The position numbers and the translations under genes are program-made. From IMG/VR virus record IMGVR_UViG_3300031972_003254, positions 1 through 54,777 of that record: DNA of 54,777 nucleotides; one strand, written 5' to 3'. The stretch is from a virus. Below are positions 40,601 through 49,011 of this stretch, piece by piece. The notes beneath the pieces were generated by a model. That model had not been told where the DNA came from and made no database searches. It saw nothing but the letters and a program-made list of their open reading frames with translations. Numbering within the stretch: the stretch's first letter is position 1; the number at the start of each line of letters is the position of its first letter.

Positions 40601-43600
40601 GAAGAGCTTGGCGAACGCCTGTTCGAGGTGCCGGAGCAGCGGGGTGTGCACGAGACCGGAGAGATGTACCTATCCGGCAACGTCCGCGAGAAACTGGCGG
40701 CCGCGCGTGAGGCTGCTGAGCGCGATCCGGCCTTCGACCGCAATGTGCGCGCGCTCGAGGCGGTAATGCCAAAGCCCCTCACCCCTTCGGAGATCACGGC
40801 CAACCTCGGCATGCCGTGGATCCCGGCAGACGTCGTCCGCAGCTTCATGCTCGACAAGATGGAACTGCGCACCGCGAATGTCAGCTACCTTGGCAAGCTG
40901 GCGCAGTGGCTTGTGACCGGCGACAAGGCAAGCTCGGCAGCTACGTCCACCTGGGGCACCGATCGAATGGACGCGGTGGACCTCATGCTTGCCGCACTCA
41001 ACCGTCAGACACCGATTGTGCGCGACCGGATCAGGACGGCGGAGGGCGACAAGAGCATCGTCAACGAGGTCGCCACACAGGCTGCGCAGGACAAGATGGC
41101 CGAGATCAAGGAGGCATTCCGCTCCTGGGTCTGGAACGACGACACCCGCGCCGCCAATCTGGTCGACCTCTACAACCGCGACTACAACAGCCACGTCGCG
41201 CCCAGCTTCAACGGGTTCTACCTGACCACGCCGGGAATCGCCTCGACGTGGCAATGGCGTCCGCATCAGACGACCGTCGTTGCGCGTATCATCCAGTCTG
41301 GCAACACCTATATGGCGCACGAAGTGGGGGCCGGTAAAACCTCGGCGATGATCGGCGCGGGCATGGAAATGAAGCGCCTCGGCCTCGTCTCCAAGCCGAT
41401 GTACGTCGTACCCAACCACATGCTCGGGCAGTTCACCAAGGAGTTCTACGAGCAATATCCGCTGGCCCGCATCCGGGTGGCCGACGAGCGCCGCTTTCAT
41501 ACTTCGCGGCGCAAGGAGTTCGTGGCGCGAATGGCTGCCGACGACCTTGATGCCGTCATCATCACGCACTCGGCGTTCGGCTATATCCCGATGTCGGACG
41601 ACTTCACCGCAGGCATGGTCGAACAGCAGATCGACGACCTTGAAGACCTGTTGAAGGAACTCGGTAAAGGTCAGGACGTCCGCATCACGCGGCGCAAGGT
41701 CGAGCAGCAGAAGGAGGCGCTGGAACAGCGTCTGCGCGGGCTGACCAACAGGAAGCGCGATCAGGTTTTCACCTTCGAGGAAACCGGCGTTGATTTCCTG
41801 TTCGTGGACGAGGCGCACGAGTTCCGAAAACTCGATTTCGCCACCCGCATGGGTGACGTGAAGGGTATCGACCCGCAGGGATCGCAGAAGTCTTTCGACC
41901 TGTTCGCAAAGACCCGTTACCTTGAACAGCAGCGCCCGGGCCGGAATCTCGTCCTTGCCTCGGGCACGCCCATCACGAACACCATGGCCGAATTGTACTC
42001 GGTCAGCCGCTACCTGCAGGGCGCTGAACTGGAGAAGCGCGGCCTTGGCCACTTCGACGCCTGGGCCGGCGCTTTCGGTGACACGGTCACGGCGCTGGAG
42101 CAGGACCCCGCCGGAGGGTACAAGCCGCAGACTCGCTTCGCCAAGTTCATCAACGTGCCCGAATTGTCCGTGATGGTCCGGCAGGTGATGGACGTCGTAG
42201 GCGCTACCGAACTTCGGCAGTACGTGTCGCTCCCCAACCTGAAAGGCGGCTCCCGGCAACTCGTATCGGTGGAGATGACAGAGAACCAGGCGGCTTACAA
42301 AGGCACGCTGCAGCGGCGCATGGAGGCGATTCAGCGCCGCAGCGGCCCGCCGCAGAAGGGTGACGACATCTTGCTGTCCGTCATCGGCGACGGGCGCAAG
42401 GCTGCCATCGACTATCGCCTCATCGACTCTACCGCTCCGCGCGAGGAAGGATCGAAGTTGGAACGCATGATCCAGGAGGTTGCGCGCCGCCACAAGGAAT
42501 TCAGCCGCACGCCGTTCCATGCGCCGCTACCCGCCGGGGCGGGGTTCTCCGAGAAGGCCGAAACCTACGGCCCGGCAACGCAGATGATCTTCTCCGACTT
42601 TGGCATCAACGGCGACTTTCCGGTCCACAAATATATCCGAAGTTCACTGATCGAGCGCGGCATTCCGGCCGGGCAGATCGCCATCATCAGCGATTTCAAG
42701 ACGCACGTCGCAAAGCAGCGCCTCTTCAACGACATGAACGAGGGCAAGGTGCGCGTGCTGATCGGCTCGGTTGCCAAGATGGGAACGGGCGTCAACGCGC
42801 AGCGACGCCTGCGCGCCCTGCACAACATGGACGCGCAGTGGTACCCGGCCAACGACACTCAGCGGAACGGTCGGATCATCCGCCAGGGCAACATGAACCC
42901 CGAGATCGAAATCCTCGATTACGCGACCGAGGGCACTTACGATTCGACCATGTGGGGTCTGATGGCCAAGAAGGCCCGGTTCATCGAGGGGTTCATGCGC
43001 GGCGATCCGACCATGCGCGACATGGAGGACCTGGGCGAAGCCAGCCAGTACGAGCAGGTTTCGGCGATGACGACCAGTGACCCTCGGATCATGGAGTTGA
43101 CCGAGTGGGAGCAGGAGCTTGAGAAGATCGAACGGCGCAAGGCAGCGCACGAACGCGACCAGCAGAACATTCGTCTGGAAATCATGCAAGCGGAGGAGCG
43201 CGCGGCAAGTACGTCGGCGCGCATTCCCCTGATTGAACAGGACATTGCGGCCCGCAATCTGCCTGAAAATGACGCATTCACCGGCGTCGTTCGAGGGCGG
43301 ACCTACGACGACAAGGCTGAGTTCGGTGCAGCGCTTATGGATGCCGCCGAGGACATTACCGGACGGGCGAACGGAAAGACGCTTCGCGAAGGTGTGGGCG
43401 AATTCGGCGGGTTTAAGATTGCGGCAGAATCGCACCCCGGCATGGATGGCACTGAAGCCAGCTTCTACATCAAGCGGGCGGGCGGGCGGGAAAGCCGCGT
43501 CGACATGGGCTCCGATGCCAGAGGCCTTGTGACGCGCATCACCAATGTTTTGCGCAGGTTCGACGAGGATTTGGATTGGGCGCGTTCATCCGTCGAGGCA

Positions 43601-46600
43601 GCCGAGCGGCGCATGGCCGACTTCCGCCCCAAGCTGGGCGCGAAGTTTGATGATGGCGGCAAGGGCGCTGACTTGCGCGAGAAGATCAATGGGCTTGAAG
43701 CTGCGTTGGCTGCCGAAAGCGCAGCAGCAGAAGCCGCGAGGAAGGCAGCCCCCGGCGAAGCGCGGCAATCAATCCCCGAGGCCGACCTGCCAGTTGTTGC
43801 CGAGCTCACTGGCTCGGAGCTTGGCAAGCTGCTGCCACCCGGCCGGGCGCGCATCACGATGCTGCGCGACCGTGCAATCGCATGGTTTGCGCAGAACCTG
43901 CGCGGCAAGACGATCACGGCATCCGACGGCAAGCCGGTGGCATTCACCAAGCGCGGGCAAGCCAAATCCACCTCGCGCAAGGGTGACGAGGTCCTGCGCA
44001 TCGTGCCTGCCATTCCGGACCTGATTTCCAAGGGTGTCGTGCGACCTATGGAACAGCGCCTTCTGCCGAACGGCATCGTCAAGTCGGAGATGTTCGCCGG
44101 CATCGTCATGCTCGACGGCAAGCCGGTGCGTGCGGGTGCTATCGTGCTAACCGACAACAGCGGCAGCCGTCACTACGACCTGACCAACGAGGTGAGAAGC
44201 GCCACCGGGAACCCCGGCGAGCCGGGCGGTGCTACAGACAAGTCCAGCGTTCCGTCATTGGATGGTGAACCCGGCGGCGACTGGAACCTAATCCCGATTT
44301 CCGAGGATTTCAATGCGGCTCGCGAAGGGCTGGACGAAGCAGCCCTGGCCGAGCAGCTTCAGCAGCGCCTCGAAGGCTATGGGCTTGGGCGAAAGGTGGC
44401 GCTGCGTGTCGTAGAGACGCTGAACGGGGCGGCCGGCGACTATCGAGCGGCCCTGATCCGGATCGCGACTGACACATCGCAGGACGGGACGTTCACGCTC
44501 GACCACGAGGCGGTGCACGCCTTTCGTGACCTGGGCGTCTTCAACAACTCGGAGTGGGCCGTGCTGGCAGCGAAGGCCCGGCGCGATACCGGCCTCATGC
44601 GCTCGATTCGGCAGCGCTATCCCCGGCTGGATGCCGAAGCGCAGGTAGAGGAAGCCGTGGGCGACATGTTCGCTCGCTGGCGCCGCGGCGATTATCGCGC
44701 CGAGGGCACCGTCGCCCGCGTGTTCAAGCGGCTGGGAGAGATGATCGAGGCCATCGGCAATTGGCTGGCCGGGCGCGGCGCACGCACGTCAGAAGGCGTC
44801 ATGGAGGACATGGCAGGCGGGGATGTCGGTGTGCGCGAAGGGCGCGCTGCGTCCGCCGAGGCCGATGCTCGCCATGCCATTCCCGAACGCACGGCCATGA
44901 TCGAACTTGGCGGGAGCGACCCCACCTGGCGCAGCAAGATGAGCGATGCCTTCGACCGCTGGCGCACCGCCGTTCAGGATCGCTACCTGCCGCTCCTGAA
45001 AGTGCAGCGCGAGATCGAGCGCGCGACGGGCAAGCCGCTGCCGGTCAACCGCAATCCCTACCTCGGCGAGGAATTGATGACGGGCCGGATCGGCGCTGCG
45101 CTGGAGCAGCTTACGGACAGGCACGTTGGCCCGCTTTTCGATGCCATGCACGCGGAGAGCATCACCGCCGACGAACTGGAAACCTACCTCTACGCCCGAC
45201 ATGCACCGGAGCGGAACGAGCGCATTGCCTCGATCAATCCCGAATTCGAACAGGGCGAAGGCTCGGGCATGACCGACATCGAGGCCATGGCCGTGATGAA
45301 CCGGATCGAGCGCGAGGGACGCACCGAGGCGATGGAGCGACTCGCCGCGCGCGTGGACGCAATCCGGGAAATGACGCTGAACAAACAGGTCGAGACGGGC
45401 CTCATCAGTCAGGAGCAAGCGGACGAACTGCGCGCCACCTACGAGCACTATATCCCGCTGCGCGGCTTCGCGGAGATGGGCGAGGACGCCGATCCGGCGC
45501 TTGCCGACCGCATCAACCGTTCCGGCGGCGGCATCAACGTGCGCGGACGTGAAAGCAAGCCGGCCTATGGGCGGCGCAGCAAGGCGGACTCGCCGCTCGC
45601 CTACCTGATCCTGCAGGCCGAAAGTGCGATCGTGCGCGGCGAAACGAACCTTGTGGCGCAGAAGTTCGTGAACCTCGCAAAGGCCAACCCCGACGACGAG
45701 TTCTGGAGCGTCAACAAGGTGTCGCACCGCCAGCGGGTCAACGAGGAGACCGGGCTGGTCGAGCGTTATCTGACCCGCAACCTGCTGGCGGCGGACGCCG
45801 ACTGGACGGTGAGCGCCAAGTTCGGCGGCGTGGAGCGGCGCGTCACGATGAACCGGGCGAACCCTGCTGCCCGCCGCCTCGCCGACGCCATGCGCAACCT
45901 GACGCAGCAGCAACTCGATTGGGTGACGCTGCACCTTGGAAAGGTGAACCGGTTCCTTTCGGCGGTGAATACGAGCTACAACCCCGAGTTCGTCATCACC
46001 AATGCCTTCCGCGACCTGCAGACCGCAGCGTTCAACCTGAGCGGCGAGGAGGTCGAGGGCCTGACGCGCGGGGTTCTCAAAGACTATCGCGCGGCGCTGG
46101 TCGCATCGACCAAGGGCGCGTTCGGGCGCGGCGAGGGTGAGTGGGGCCGCTGGTACGAGGAGTTCGCGAGCGAAGGCGGGCGCGTCTACTTCAATCGCGT
46201 CGAGAACGTGGCCGAGATCAAGAAGCGGATCGAGAAAACCATCGCACTCGCATCGGTCAAGGCAGGCGACGGCTCCGCCCGTCTGCGTGCGAAAAGGGTC
46301 TTCATGGCGGTTCGCGACGGCATCGAAGGAGTAAACTCCGGCATCGAGAATGCCGTGCGCCTTTCCACATACAAGAACGCGCGCGAGCGCGGCCTTTCCC
46401 GGGAACGGGCGGCCAGCCTGGCAAAGAACGTCACCGTCAACTTCAACCGCCGGGGGACGATGGGGCCGGCAATCAACGCGGCCTACCTGTTCTTCAATGC
46501 ATCGGTGCAGGGCACCGCCCGGATCGCCATGGCGCTGCGGTCGAAGCGCGTGCGCAAGATGATGGCCGGCGTGATGATCGCGGGTGCCGTGACCGAAATG

Positions 46601-47599
46601 CTCAACGCCATGGCCAGCGGTGACGATGACGACGGCGAGAGCTTCTACGACAAGATCCCGGCCTACGAGAAAAGCCGCAACATCATCCTGATGCTTCCCG
46701 GCGGCGAAGACTACATCAAGGTGCCGATGCCCTACGGCTACAACGTCTTTTGGGGTGCGGGACGGTCCACGGCGGAGATCGCCCGGCGCGGCGGCGCGCG
46801 CTGGCAGGAGACGTTCGGCGAGTTCGTTGCGACGGCCGTAGACGCTTTCAATCCCATCGGCGGTGCGGACAGCCTGCTCAACATGATCGCGCCGACCGTA
46901 GTCGATCCCGTCGTGGACCTTACGCTCAACCGCGATTTCACCGGGCGGCCCATCATGCCCGATCAGCCTGCTTACGAGCCCGAGATTCCGGACAACCAGC
47001 GCTATTGGGGCAGCGTAGGGCCGCACTGGAAGGGCATCACCGATTTCCTGACCACGGCAAGCGGCGGCGACGCGGTCGTTCCGGGTGCCATCGACGTATC
47101 ACCCGAGACGCTGGAATACCTTAGCGGCGTGGCGATGGGTGCGGCCGGCGCGTTCATCGACAGGGTCATTGGTCTCGGCGGGAAGGCCGTGGACCCGTCC
47201 GCCGACATCACCGCCAACGACCTGCCCTTTGCGCGAAAGCTCTATGGCACCAAGTCTGCGTGGTACGATAAGACCGCTTTTTACGACCGCCTCGGCCAGG
47301 TGGACATGCAGGTGCAGAGGGCGGAAGGCTATATCGACGCAGACAAGCCGGTGGAGGCGAACGCCTACGTCGACCGAAACCTTGCCGTGCTGCAAATGGA
47401 GGGCGACGCAAAGCGGGCGCGCAAGGACATGCGCGCGATCCGCAAGGCGCGCCGCGCCAACGACGGGGCACTTGAAAAAGGGCTGATCGAGAAAGAAGCG
47501 CACGAATCCGAGGACCGGGTGCTGGACGATGCCGAGAGCATCGTCGTCCAGAACTTCAACGCGGCGTGGAACGCCTCGATGGAGGCTGCGGGAGAGTGA
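34634..47599 (+). CDS. Giant polyvalent virion protein: lysozyme, DarB-like methylase and SNF2 helicase, protease
   Basis: 4321 residues; GGAG six bases before ATG. Domains in order: hydrophobic segment about 140-320; tail lysozyme-like domain 511-640 (Glu in AAGIHAESRSDARAV); ParB-like motif near 782 (YVLDGHHQWLGA); linkers to 1340; N6-adenine methylase with FEPGMGTGNF at 1465 and LVIGNPPFSE at 1530; SNF2 helicase with Walker A HEVGAGKTSAM near 2232, DEAH at 2392, motif VI QRNGRIIRQGN near 2742; polyvalent-protein domain 3050-3190; HEAVH metallopeptidase motif at 3291; a conserved late domain about 3640-4040. Bcep22-type phages and P1 DarB have related composites, thought to be injected to breach the wall and protect entering DNA from restriction. 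The segment 1240-1340 overlaps gene 38352-38651. Confidence 0.9.
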   Translation: MERDLFAEIESGRDQQPAQRDLFAELDAKPAPQKAAPRQTAPEPQQPSRGLGAWISDTWQSASDAMQPLREAVGYDPEAARLEQARAADRIRQRQAADLAEQSGPLDRIGDFFTRGEVAMDAGMQRLASAIETDPVRRQDAIDAARAGEVIARTPIQGETTWEDVKGNWWNAPKFVLEQGVASLPQMALSAMGPGVLVNFGSNTGQIAQSRAEADGRKDATGRDAAFAAPFSAASTALDVVGLGSVMGNAGKTAAGRIAVAAGTEGVTETAQGAIEYTGGAFGTQQGMNGRDLFENMLQSGLVGAGVGGGLRTGIETGASAPAAAIRGARTFAGALRRDPGPGLREQSEAAAASTITPEDEASPLDTADIVAGRAELIRADAGKAADEALAGGNMPAVGKRVVVTMPNGATSTGVMSDAFTNEDGSGVVIDLDGGGKLREYTDTLADAGVTISELSPTAEADAIDAQLAARAQDALAPSEGLPLPAVDAGQQQGAAPSRTEGAAPTTGTPLHFGIVTRLQERGLSEAAARGVAAGIHAESRSDARAVNPTSGAMGVGQWLGSRKKELVKRYGANPTLDQQLDFLVWELNGGDHGGKAVLAGRDENAVLEAYITKFMRPAKGAETDGDLARGRAALGSPLVAGSAPAVIDAAEGIALPEREAVDFGAVAKIEGAPREDDGTTEETAGTDLRGPDLDAEWVRFAETSGTRNVPRAEMPQIKAEHRGAMVQFLKARGVTHQEMIVPASTLKPTQAEFSPAKVQAAKDYKGGDRAILISNDGYVLDGHHQWLGARDGGGEVRTIRLDAPIAELIPLAHEFPSSTQAQETDAPAIAGADTEAAAKTPADASSVTESAVRVEETPSGKGLAVVGASEADLAAIAAAAPKARAVRRADGAMVYSAKYADAIRAAVAGEATRAQQEQDPALTPDERTALERLLASDRKGGEGWSKDSAAYQQAKSIIEAGRTRDAADENLLVRALRLRDAAERAKPPQNDDANGLAADQPESETVSPKVAPSLAVSDQASIDLLSRMAENEDDGKITPFDSATLRAKMLIDGGYVVENKGGKTGAMWITSEKGRAVLDRAGVRHAQSPTSTPTSTPTTPAQGGDKPSSYGISNKVFTSDAAERARALLRAKRDQLNSGFDPEIAQAGLTLMGYHIEAGARQFIDAARAVATDLGMTPTDLRRSLRSWYNSARDWMEDNGHDIRGMDDDAAVKVDLSRIEQWGSEQTTPTAQGATGDVDAELPNDLSERDAGPGSRDVQGTSPNGRDGSASQSQDGRSPDDLPRPDQGREDAAERDNRGSGNREGRDRASLRDVDRVPAAKRDAGSRTGPARDAAQAVKGRDWIIEPGSLDESRPALQKARDNVDAIALVKQIEAEGRPATKAEQAVIARYVGWGGLKNVFPDTNGAFGKGFEQLGPRLRELLSDAEYETARRSIQYAHYTSEKVVRPMWDIARELGFTGGMVFEPGMGTGNFRGMMPADLAASSRYQGIEYDHLTASIAKLLYPQSGVRQADYTTMPGLKGVADLVIGNPPFSETAISADPEYAKHKFLLHDFFFAKSLDALKPGGLLMFVTSAGTMNKRDAKARQYLADRADLVGAIRLPGNAFEENAGTSVTTDIVILRKRMPGEAAADQGWVATDTRTLPTRDGGTHTGAVSQYFNQHPEMVLGEESFFDKLVAGPRYAVRAPKGFDLEAAIRTAADTLTGAVVTTTPSAEPVGAADVDLTSTERKDGSYYLDDSGRLMQYRGGVGAPVQSQGKGVQGGMSKAAQERVRALVPIKEALREVYAADLKSDGAAGDAARQKLNVTYDAFVQKFGPINKTDISYRKPSRVEIEGLRAAAREEARLAGAEWDDGSFDVQPMLDDGLSMAEIARAREEARDAAKAAGRIWNEGTFEPEDVPEKVVEKRPNLDPFMDDEEGYRLAAIEHYNKDTGESAKGRVFFENAVKLDAAPKIDSAQDALLYSLNRLGRPDIGMIADMAGMSRDAVMEELGERLFEVPEQRGVHETGEMYLSGNVREKLAAAREAAERDPAFDRNVRALEAVMPKPLTPSEITANLGMPWIPADVVRSFMLDKMELRTANVSYLGKLAQWLVTGDKASSAATSTWGTDRMDAVDLMLAALNRQTPIVRDRIRTAEGDKSIVNEVATQAAQDKMAEIKEAFRSWVWNDDTRAANLVDLYNRDYNSHVAPSFNGFYLTTPGIASTWQWRPHQTTVVARIIQSGNTYMAHEVGAGKTSAMIGAGMEMKRLGLVSKPMYVVPNHMLGQFTKEFYEQYPLARIRVADERRFHTSRRKEFVARMAADDLDAVIITHSAFGYIPMSDDFTAGMVEQQIDDLEDLLKELGKGQDVRITRRKVEQQKEALEQRLRGLTNRKRDQVFTFEETGVDFLFVDEAHEFRKLDFATRMGDVKGIDPQGSQKSFDLFAKTRYLEQQRPGRNLVLASGTPITNTMAELYSVSRYLQGAELEKRGLGHFDAWAGAFGDTVTALEQDPAGGYKPQTRFAKFINVPELSVMVRQVMDVVGATELRQYVSLPNLKGGSRQLVSVEMTENQAAYKGTLQRRMEAIQRRSGPPQKGDDILLSVIGDGRKAAIDYRLIDSTAPREEGSKLERMIQEVARRHKEFSRTPFHAPLPAGAGFSEKAETYGPATQMIFSDFGINGDFPVHKYIRSSLIERGIPAGQIAIISDFKTHVAKQRLFNDMNEGKVRVLIGSVAKMGTGVNAQRRLRALHNMDAQWYPANDTQRNGRIIRQGNMNPEIEILDYATEGTYDSTMWGLMAKKARFIEGFMRGDPTMRDMEDLGEASQYEQVSAMTTSDPRIMELTEWEQELEKIERRKAAHERDQQNIRLEIMQAEERAASTSARIPLIEQDIAARNLPENDAFTGVVRGRTYDDKAEFGAALMDAAEDITGRANGKTLREGVGEFGGFKIAAESHPGMDGTEASFYIKRAGGRESRVDMGSDARGLVTRITNVLRRFDEDLDWARSSVEAAERRMADFRPKLGAKFDDGGKGADLREKINGLEAALAAESAAAEAARKAAPGEARQSIPEADLPVVAELTGSELGKLLPPGRARITMLRDRAIAWFAQNLRGKTITASDGKPVAFTKRGQAKSTSRKGDEVLRIVPAIPDLISKGVVRPMEQRLLPNGIVKSEMFAGIVMLDGKPVRAGAIVLTDNSGSRHYDLTNEVRSATGNPGEPGGATDKSSVPSLDGEPGGDWNLIPISEDFNAAREGLDEAALAEQLQQRLEGYGLGRKVALRVVETLNGAAGDYRAALIRIATDTSQDGTFTLDHEAVHAFRDLGVFNNSEWAVLAAKARRDTGLMRSIRQRYPRLDAEAQVEEAVGDMFARWRRGDYRAEGTVARVFKRLGEMIEAIGNWLAGRGARTSEGVMEDMAGGDVGVREGRAASAEADARHAIPERTAMIELGGSDPTWRSKMSDAFDRWRTAVQDRYLPLLKVQREIERATGKPLPVNRNPYLGEELMTGRIGAALEQLTDRHVGPLFDAMHAESITADELETYLYARHAPERNERIASINPEFEQGEGSGMTDIEAMAVMNRIEREGRTEAMERLAARVDAIREMTLNKQVETGLISQEQADELRATYEHYIPLRGFAEMGEDADPALADRINRSGGGINVRGRESKPAYGRRSKADSPLAYLILQAESAIVRGETNLVAQKFVNLAKANPDDEFWSVNKVSHRQRVNEETGLVERYLTRNLLAADADWTVSAKFGGVERRVTMNRANPAARRLADAMRNLTQQQLDWVTLHLGKVNRFLSAVNTSYNPEFVITNAFRDLQTAAFNLSGEEVEGLTRGVLKDYRAALVASTKGAFGRGEGEWGRWYEEFASEGGRVYFNRVENVAEIKKRIEKTIALASVKAGDGSARLRAKRVFMAVRDGIEGVNSGIENAVRLSTYKNARERGLSRERAASLAKNVTVNFNRRGTMGPAINAAYLFFNASVQGTARIAMALRSKRVRKMMAGVMIAGAVTEMLNAMASGDDDDGESFYDKIPAYEKSRNIILMLPGGEDYIKVPMPYGYNVFWGAGRSTAEIARRGGARWQETFGEFVATAVDAFNPIGGADSLLNMIAPTVVDPVVDLTLNRDFTGRPIMPDQPAYEPEIPDNQRYWGSVGPHWKGITDFLTTASGGDAVVPGAIDVSPETLEYLSGVAMGAAGAFIDRVIGLGGKAVDPSADITANDLPFARKLYGTKSAWYDKTAFYDRLGQVDMQVQRAEGYIDADKPVEANAYVDRNLAVLQMEGDAKRARKDMRAIRKARRANDGALEKGLIEKEAHESEDRVLDDAESIVVQNFNAAWNASMEAAGE
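38352..38651 (+). CDS. Overprinted gene nested in the giant ORF
   Basis: 99 residues in the +1 frame relative to the giant ORF. ATG 38352 has GGGAG at seven bases. The product looks like a folded helical protein (MLNFRTTYLNAMRDQAPAMF, AMEAHLNRKMEEARMIFRDL, DATEQVYATLIAFP) with a Pro-rich end, and its third codon positions are almost all G or C as in real genes here. The giant frame in the same interval encodes only a low-complexity Arg/Asp/Gly/Ser linker, the usual look of an out-of-frame reading. I recall similar small proteins beside DarB-type genes, but could not check. Confidence 0.65.
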   Translation: MLNFRTTYLNAMRDQAPAMFKELRRTGAMEAHLNRKMEEARMIFRDLTKGAKTLPSGTIADPAIERDATEQVYATLIAFPPPSATPEAEPGQPETPPRP

Positions 47600-47633
47600 C
47601 GCCGCGCCGCAGAGGTGCTACGGCTTGCCGCTC

Positions 47634-47855
47634 ATGGCTCAAACCATCAGCACGATCATCGCCTGGACGCTCGGCGCCATGTTCATCGGCCTTCACATCG
47701 CCCTTTATGCCTGGGGCATATCGCTCGCCAAACCGGAAGTCCGCCGGTCCTGCCTTCTGGCTCTCGCGTGCTTCGCGCTGCTTGTCGCCGGTGCCACGGG
47801 CTGCACCTATGCGATGAACAAGGCCGGGTACGGAATCCGCAGCTCGCTCGTCTAA
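47634..47855 (+). CDS. Small two-helix membrane protein
   Basis: 73 residues with hydrophobic helices at 5-27 (ISTIIAWTLGAMFIGLHIAL) and 40-57 (SCLLALACFALLVAGATGC). A TTG at 47625 is an alternative start with a better-placed GAGG. It follows the giant gene by 35 bases and ends on the stop codon of the convergent regulator gene. It could be cargo, or an ejection or superinfection protein; nothing more can be said. Confidence 0.55.
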   Translation: MAQTISTIIAWTLGAMFIGLHIALYAWGISLAKPEVRRSCLLALACFALLVAGATGCTYAMNKAGYGIRSSLV

Positions 47856-48583
47856 GCGACCTCGCGCGGCATGTCGCGGCCAAGAATATCGGCGAGACGA
47901 GCAAGCCCTTTCGGCGTGATCCGGACCTGTTCGGCGATGCGCTCGGTTCCGTCAGGGCGGAGCACCGTACTGACCTTGTGTTCAAGGAAGCCGGACTGCA
48001 CCTTGATCGAATAGCCGAGCCAGCTCGACCCGCCGGGGCGGCGGTATATCCAGTCATGGGCGTTGAGCCACTGGAACAGGTCACGCGGGCGCATCTGCAG
48101 AGCCTTGGCCGCGTCGGTGACGCATAGCGAACCGTCCGCCGCGGCGATGCGATCGAGCGCCTGCGCCTTCGGTGCCAGTTTCGCGTTGCGTTCTTCAAGG
48201 TCGATGACTTTCTCGCTGTAGGACAGCAGCAACGTGCGCATGGTGGCCGGATCGTTCAGCGCGGCCATCGGATCGGCAGGCTGGCGCGCCCTCTGTTCCA
48301 GTTCCTGCCAGCGGTCGATGATCCGGGCGCGGAGTTCGGCGCTGTATCCAGACACCACAACGAGGGTGTCGCGCTTGGTTAGGTCATATACCTGCGTCGG
48401 CCTGCCGCCTCCCTCGGGTGCGACCGTCCGGGTAGTTTTACGACTTTCTCGTAAAACCCCCTGATCGAATAAGCGGACTATGGTCGCGACGACATCATTG
48501 TGCCGCGCCTCGCACAACTCGGCGATCTCGCGGCTGCTCATGGTCTGGACGGCATCCGCGTCGATTCTGGCGAGGCCGGTCAC
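47852..48583 (-). CDS. rha: Rha/KilAC (antirepressor-type) regulator
   Basis: 243 residues from GTG 48583, which overlaps the upstream stop (GTGA). Residues 1-95 are the Rha domain: VQTMSSREIAELCEARHNDV, VYDLTKRDTLVVVSGYSAEL, RARIIDRWQELEQ. Residues 130-243 are an ANT/KilAC-type C-terminal domain: KAQALDRIAAADGSLCVTDA, AKALQMRPRDLFQWLNAHDW, IYRRPGGSSWLGYSIKVQSG. Such proteins act as phage antirepressors or regulators by binding DNA through the KilAC part. Facing left and away from the late genes, it forms a separate unit with the gene at 48870. Confidence 0.88.
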   Translation of the reverse strand: MTGLARIDADAVQTMSSREIAELCEARHNDVVATIVRLFDQGVLRESRKTTRTVAPEGGGRPTQVYDLTKRDTLVVVSGYSAELRARIIDRWQELEQRARQPADPMAALNDPATMRTLLLSYSEKVIDLEERNAKLAPKAQALDRIAAADGSLCVTDAAKALQMRPRDLFQWLNAHDWIYRRPGGSSWLGYSIKVQSGFLEHKVSTVLRPDGTERIAEQVRITPKGLARLADILGRDMPREVA

Positions 48584-48870
48584 TGGCGCGCCTCCATGGC
48601 GATCAGGTCGAAGAGGATGCCCTCGACGAGCCAGGAGGGCACCTCGCCCTCGCCGTATTCCCCGACGATGGCGCTGAGCTTGGAGACGATCATCGACAGG
48701 TCCGGCTGCGGGAAGGTCACGAGGGCCTCGAACAGCGGCGCGACGGCAGCCTCGGCGCGCTCGACCTCGCCGTCGTCGCGGCACAGCGCCCGCAGCGCGC
48801 AGGCGGCGTTGTATGCGGCAAATGCGGTGTTGAACGAAGGCAAGGGAATGGTACGGGCAGCAGTAGCCAT
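48580..48870 (-). CDS. Small helical protein upstream of Rha
   Basis: 96 residues; ATG 48870 with GAGGAG seven bases upstream. Helical throughout (FNTAFAAYNAACALRALCRD, EALVTFPQPDLSMIVSKLSA, SWLVEGILFDLIAME). Similar small proteins precede Rha genes in prophages of alphaproteobacteria, as far as I recall; function unknown. It is the first gene of the leftward unit controlled from the 48871-49011 gap. Confidence 0.6.
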   Translation of the reverse strand: MATAARTIPLPSFNTAFAAYNAACALRALCRDDGEVERAEAAVAPLFEALVTFPQPDLSMIVSKLSAIVGEYGEGEVPSWLVEGILFDLIAMEARQ

Positions 48871-48935
48871 GGTCGATCTCCTCGGGATCGGTTGTGGTTA
48901 GGCCCGGCCGGTGCGGTAACACCGTGTCGGGCCGA

Positions 48936-48962
48936 TATGCTAAGTATGCCGAGTATGGCGAG
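48936..48962. repeat. Three 9-bp direct repeats (iteron-like)
   Basis: TATGCTAAG, TATGCCGAG, TATGGCGAG lie head to tail in the divergent gap between the Rha unit and the ribbon-helix-helix gene. Nine-base spacing of short direct repeats suits binding by a small dimeric regulator such as the RHH protein encoded alongside. Confidence 0.5.
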
Positions 48963-49011
48963 GCGTCAACAGCATTATTGACATACAACGCATATCATAT
49001 AGCTAGTCCAT

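Noticed and set aside
44789-47026. Long antisense ORF opposite the end of the giant gene
   Set aside because: High GC third positions keep antisense frames open; the sense frame has clear domains and the antisense product has no recognisable pattern. The same holds for long antisense frames at 22580-24364, 38567-40651, 40670-42520 and 50967-53201.
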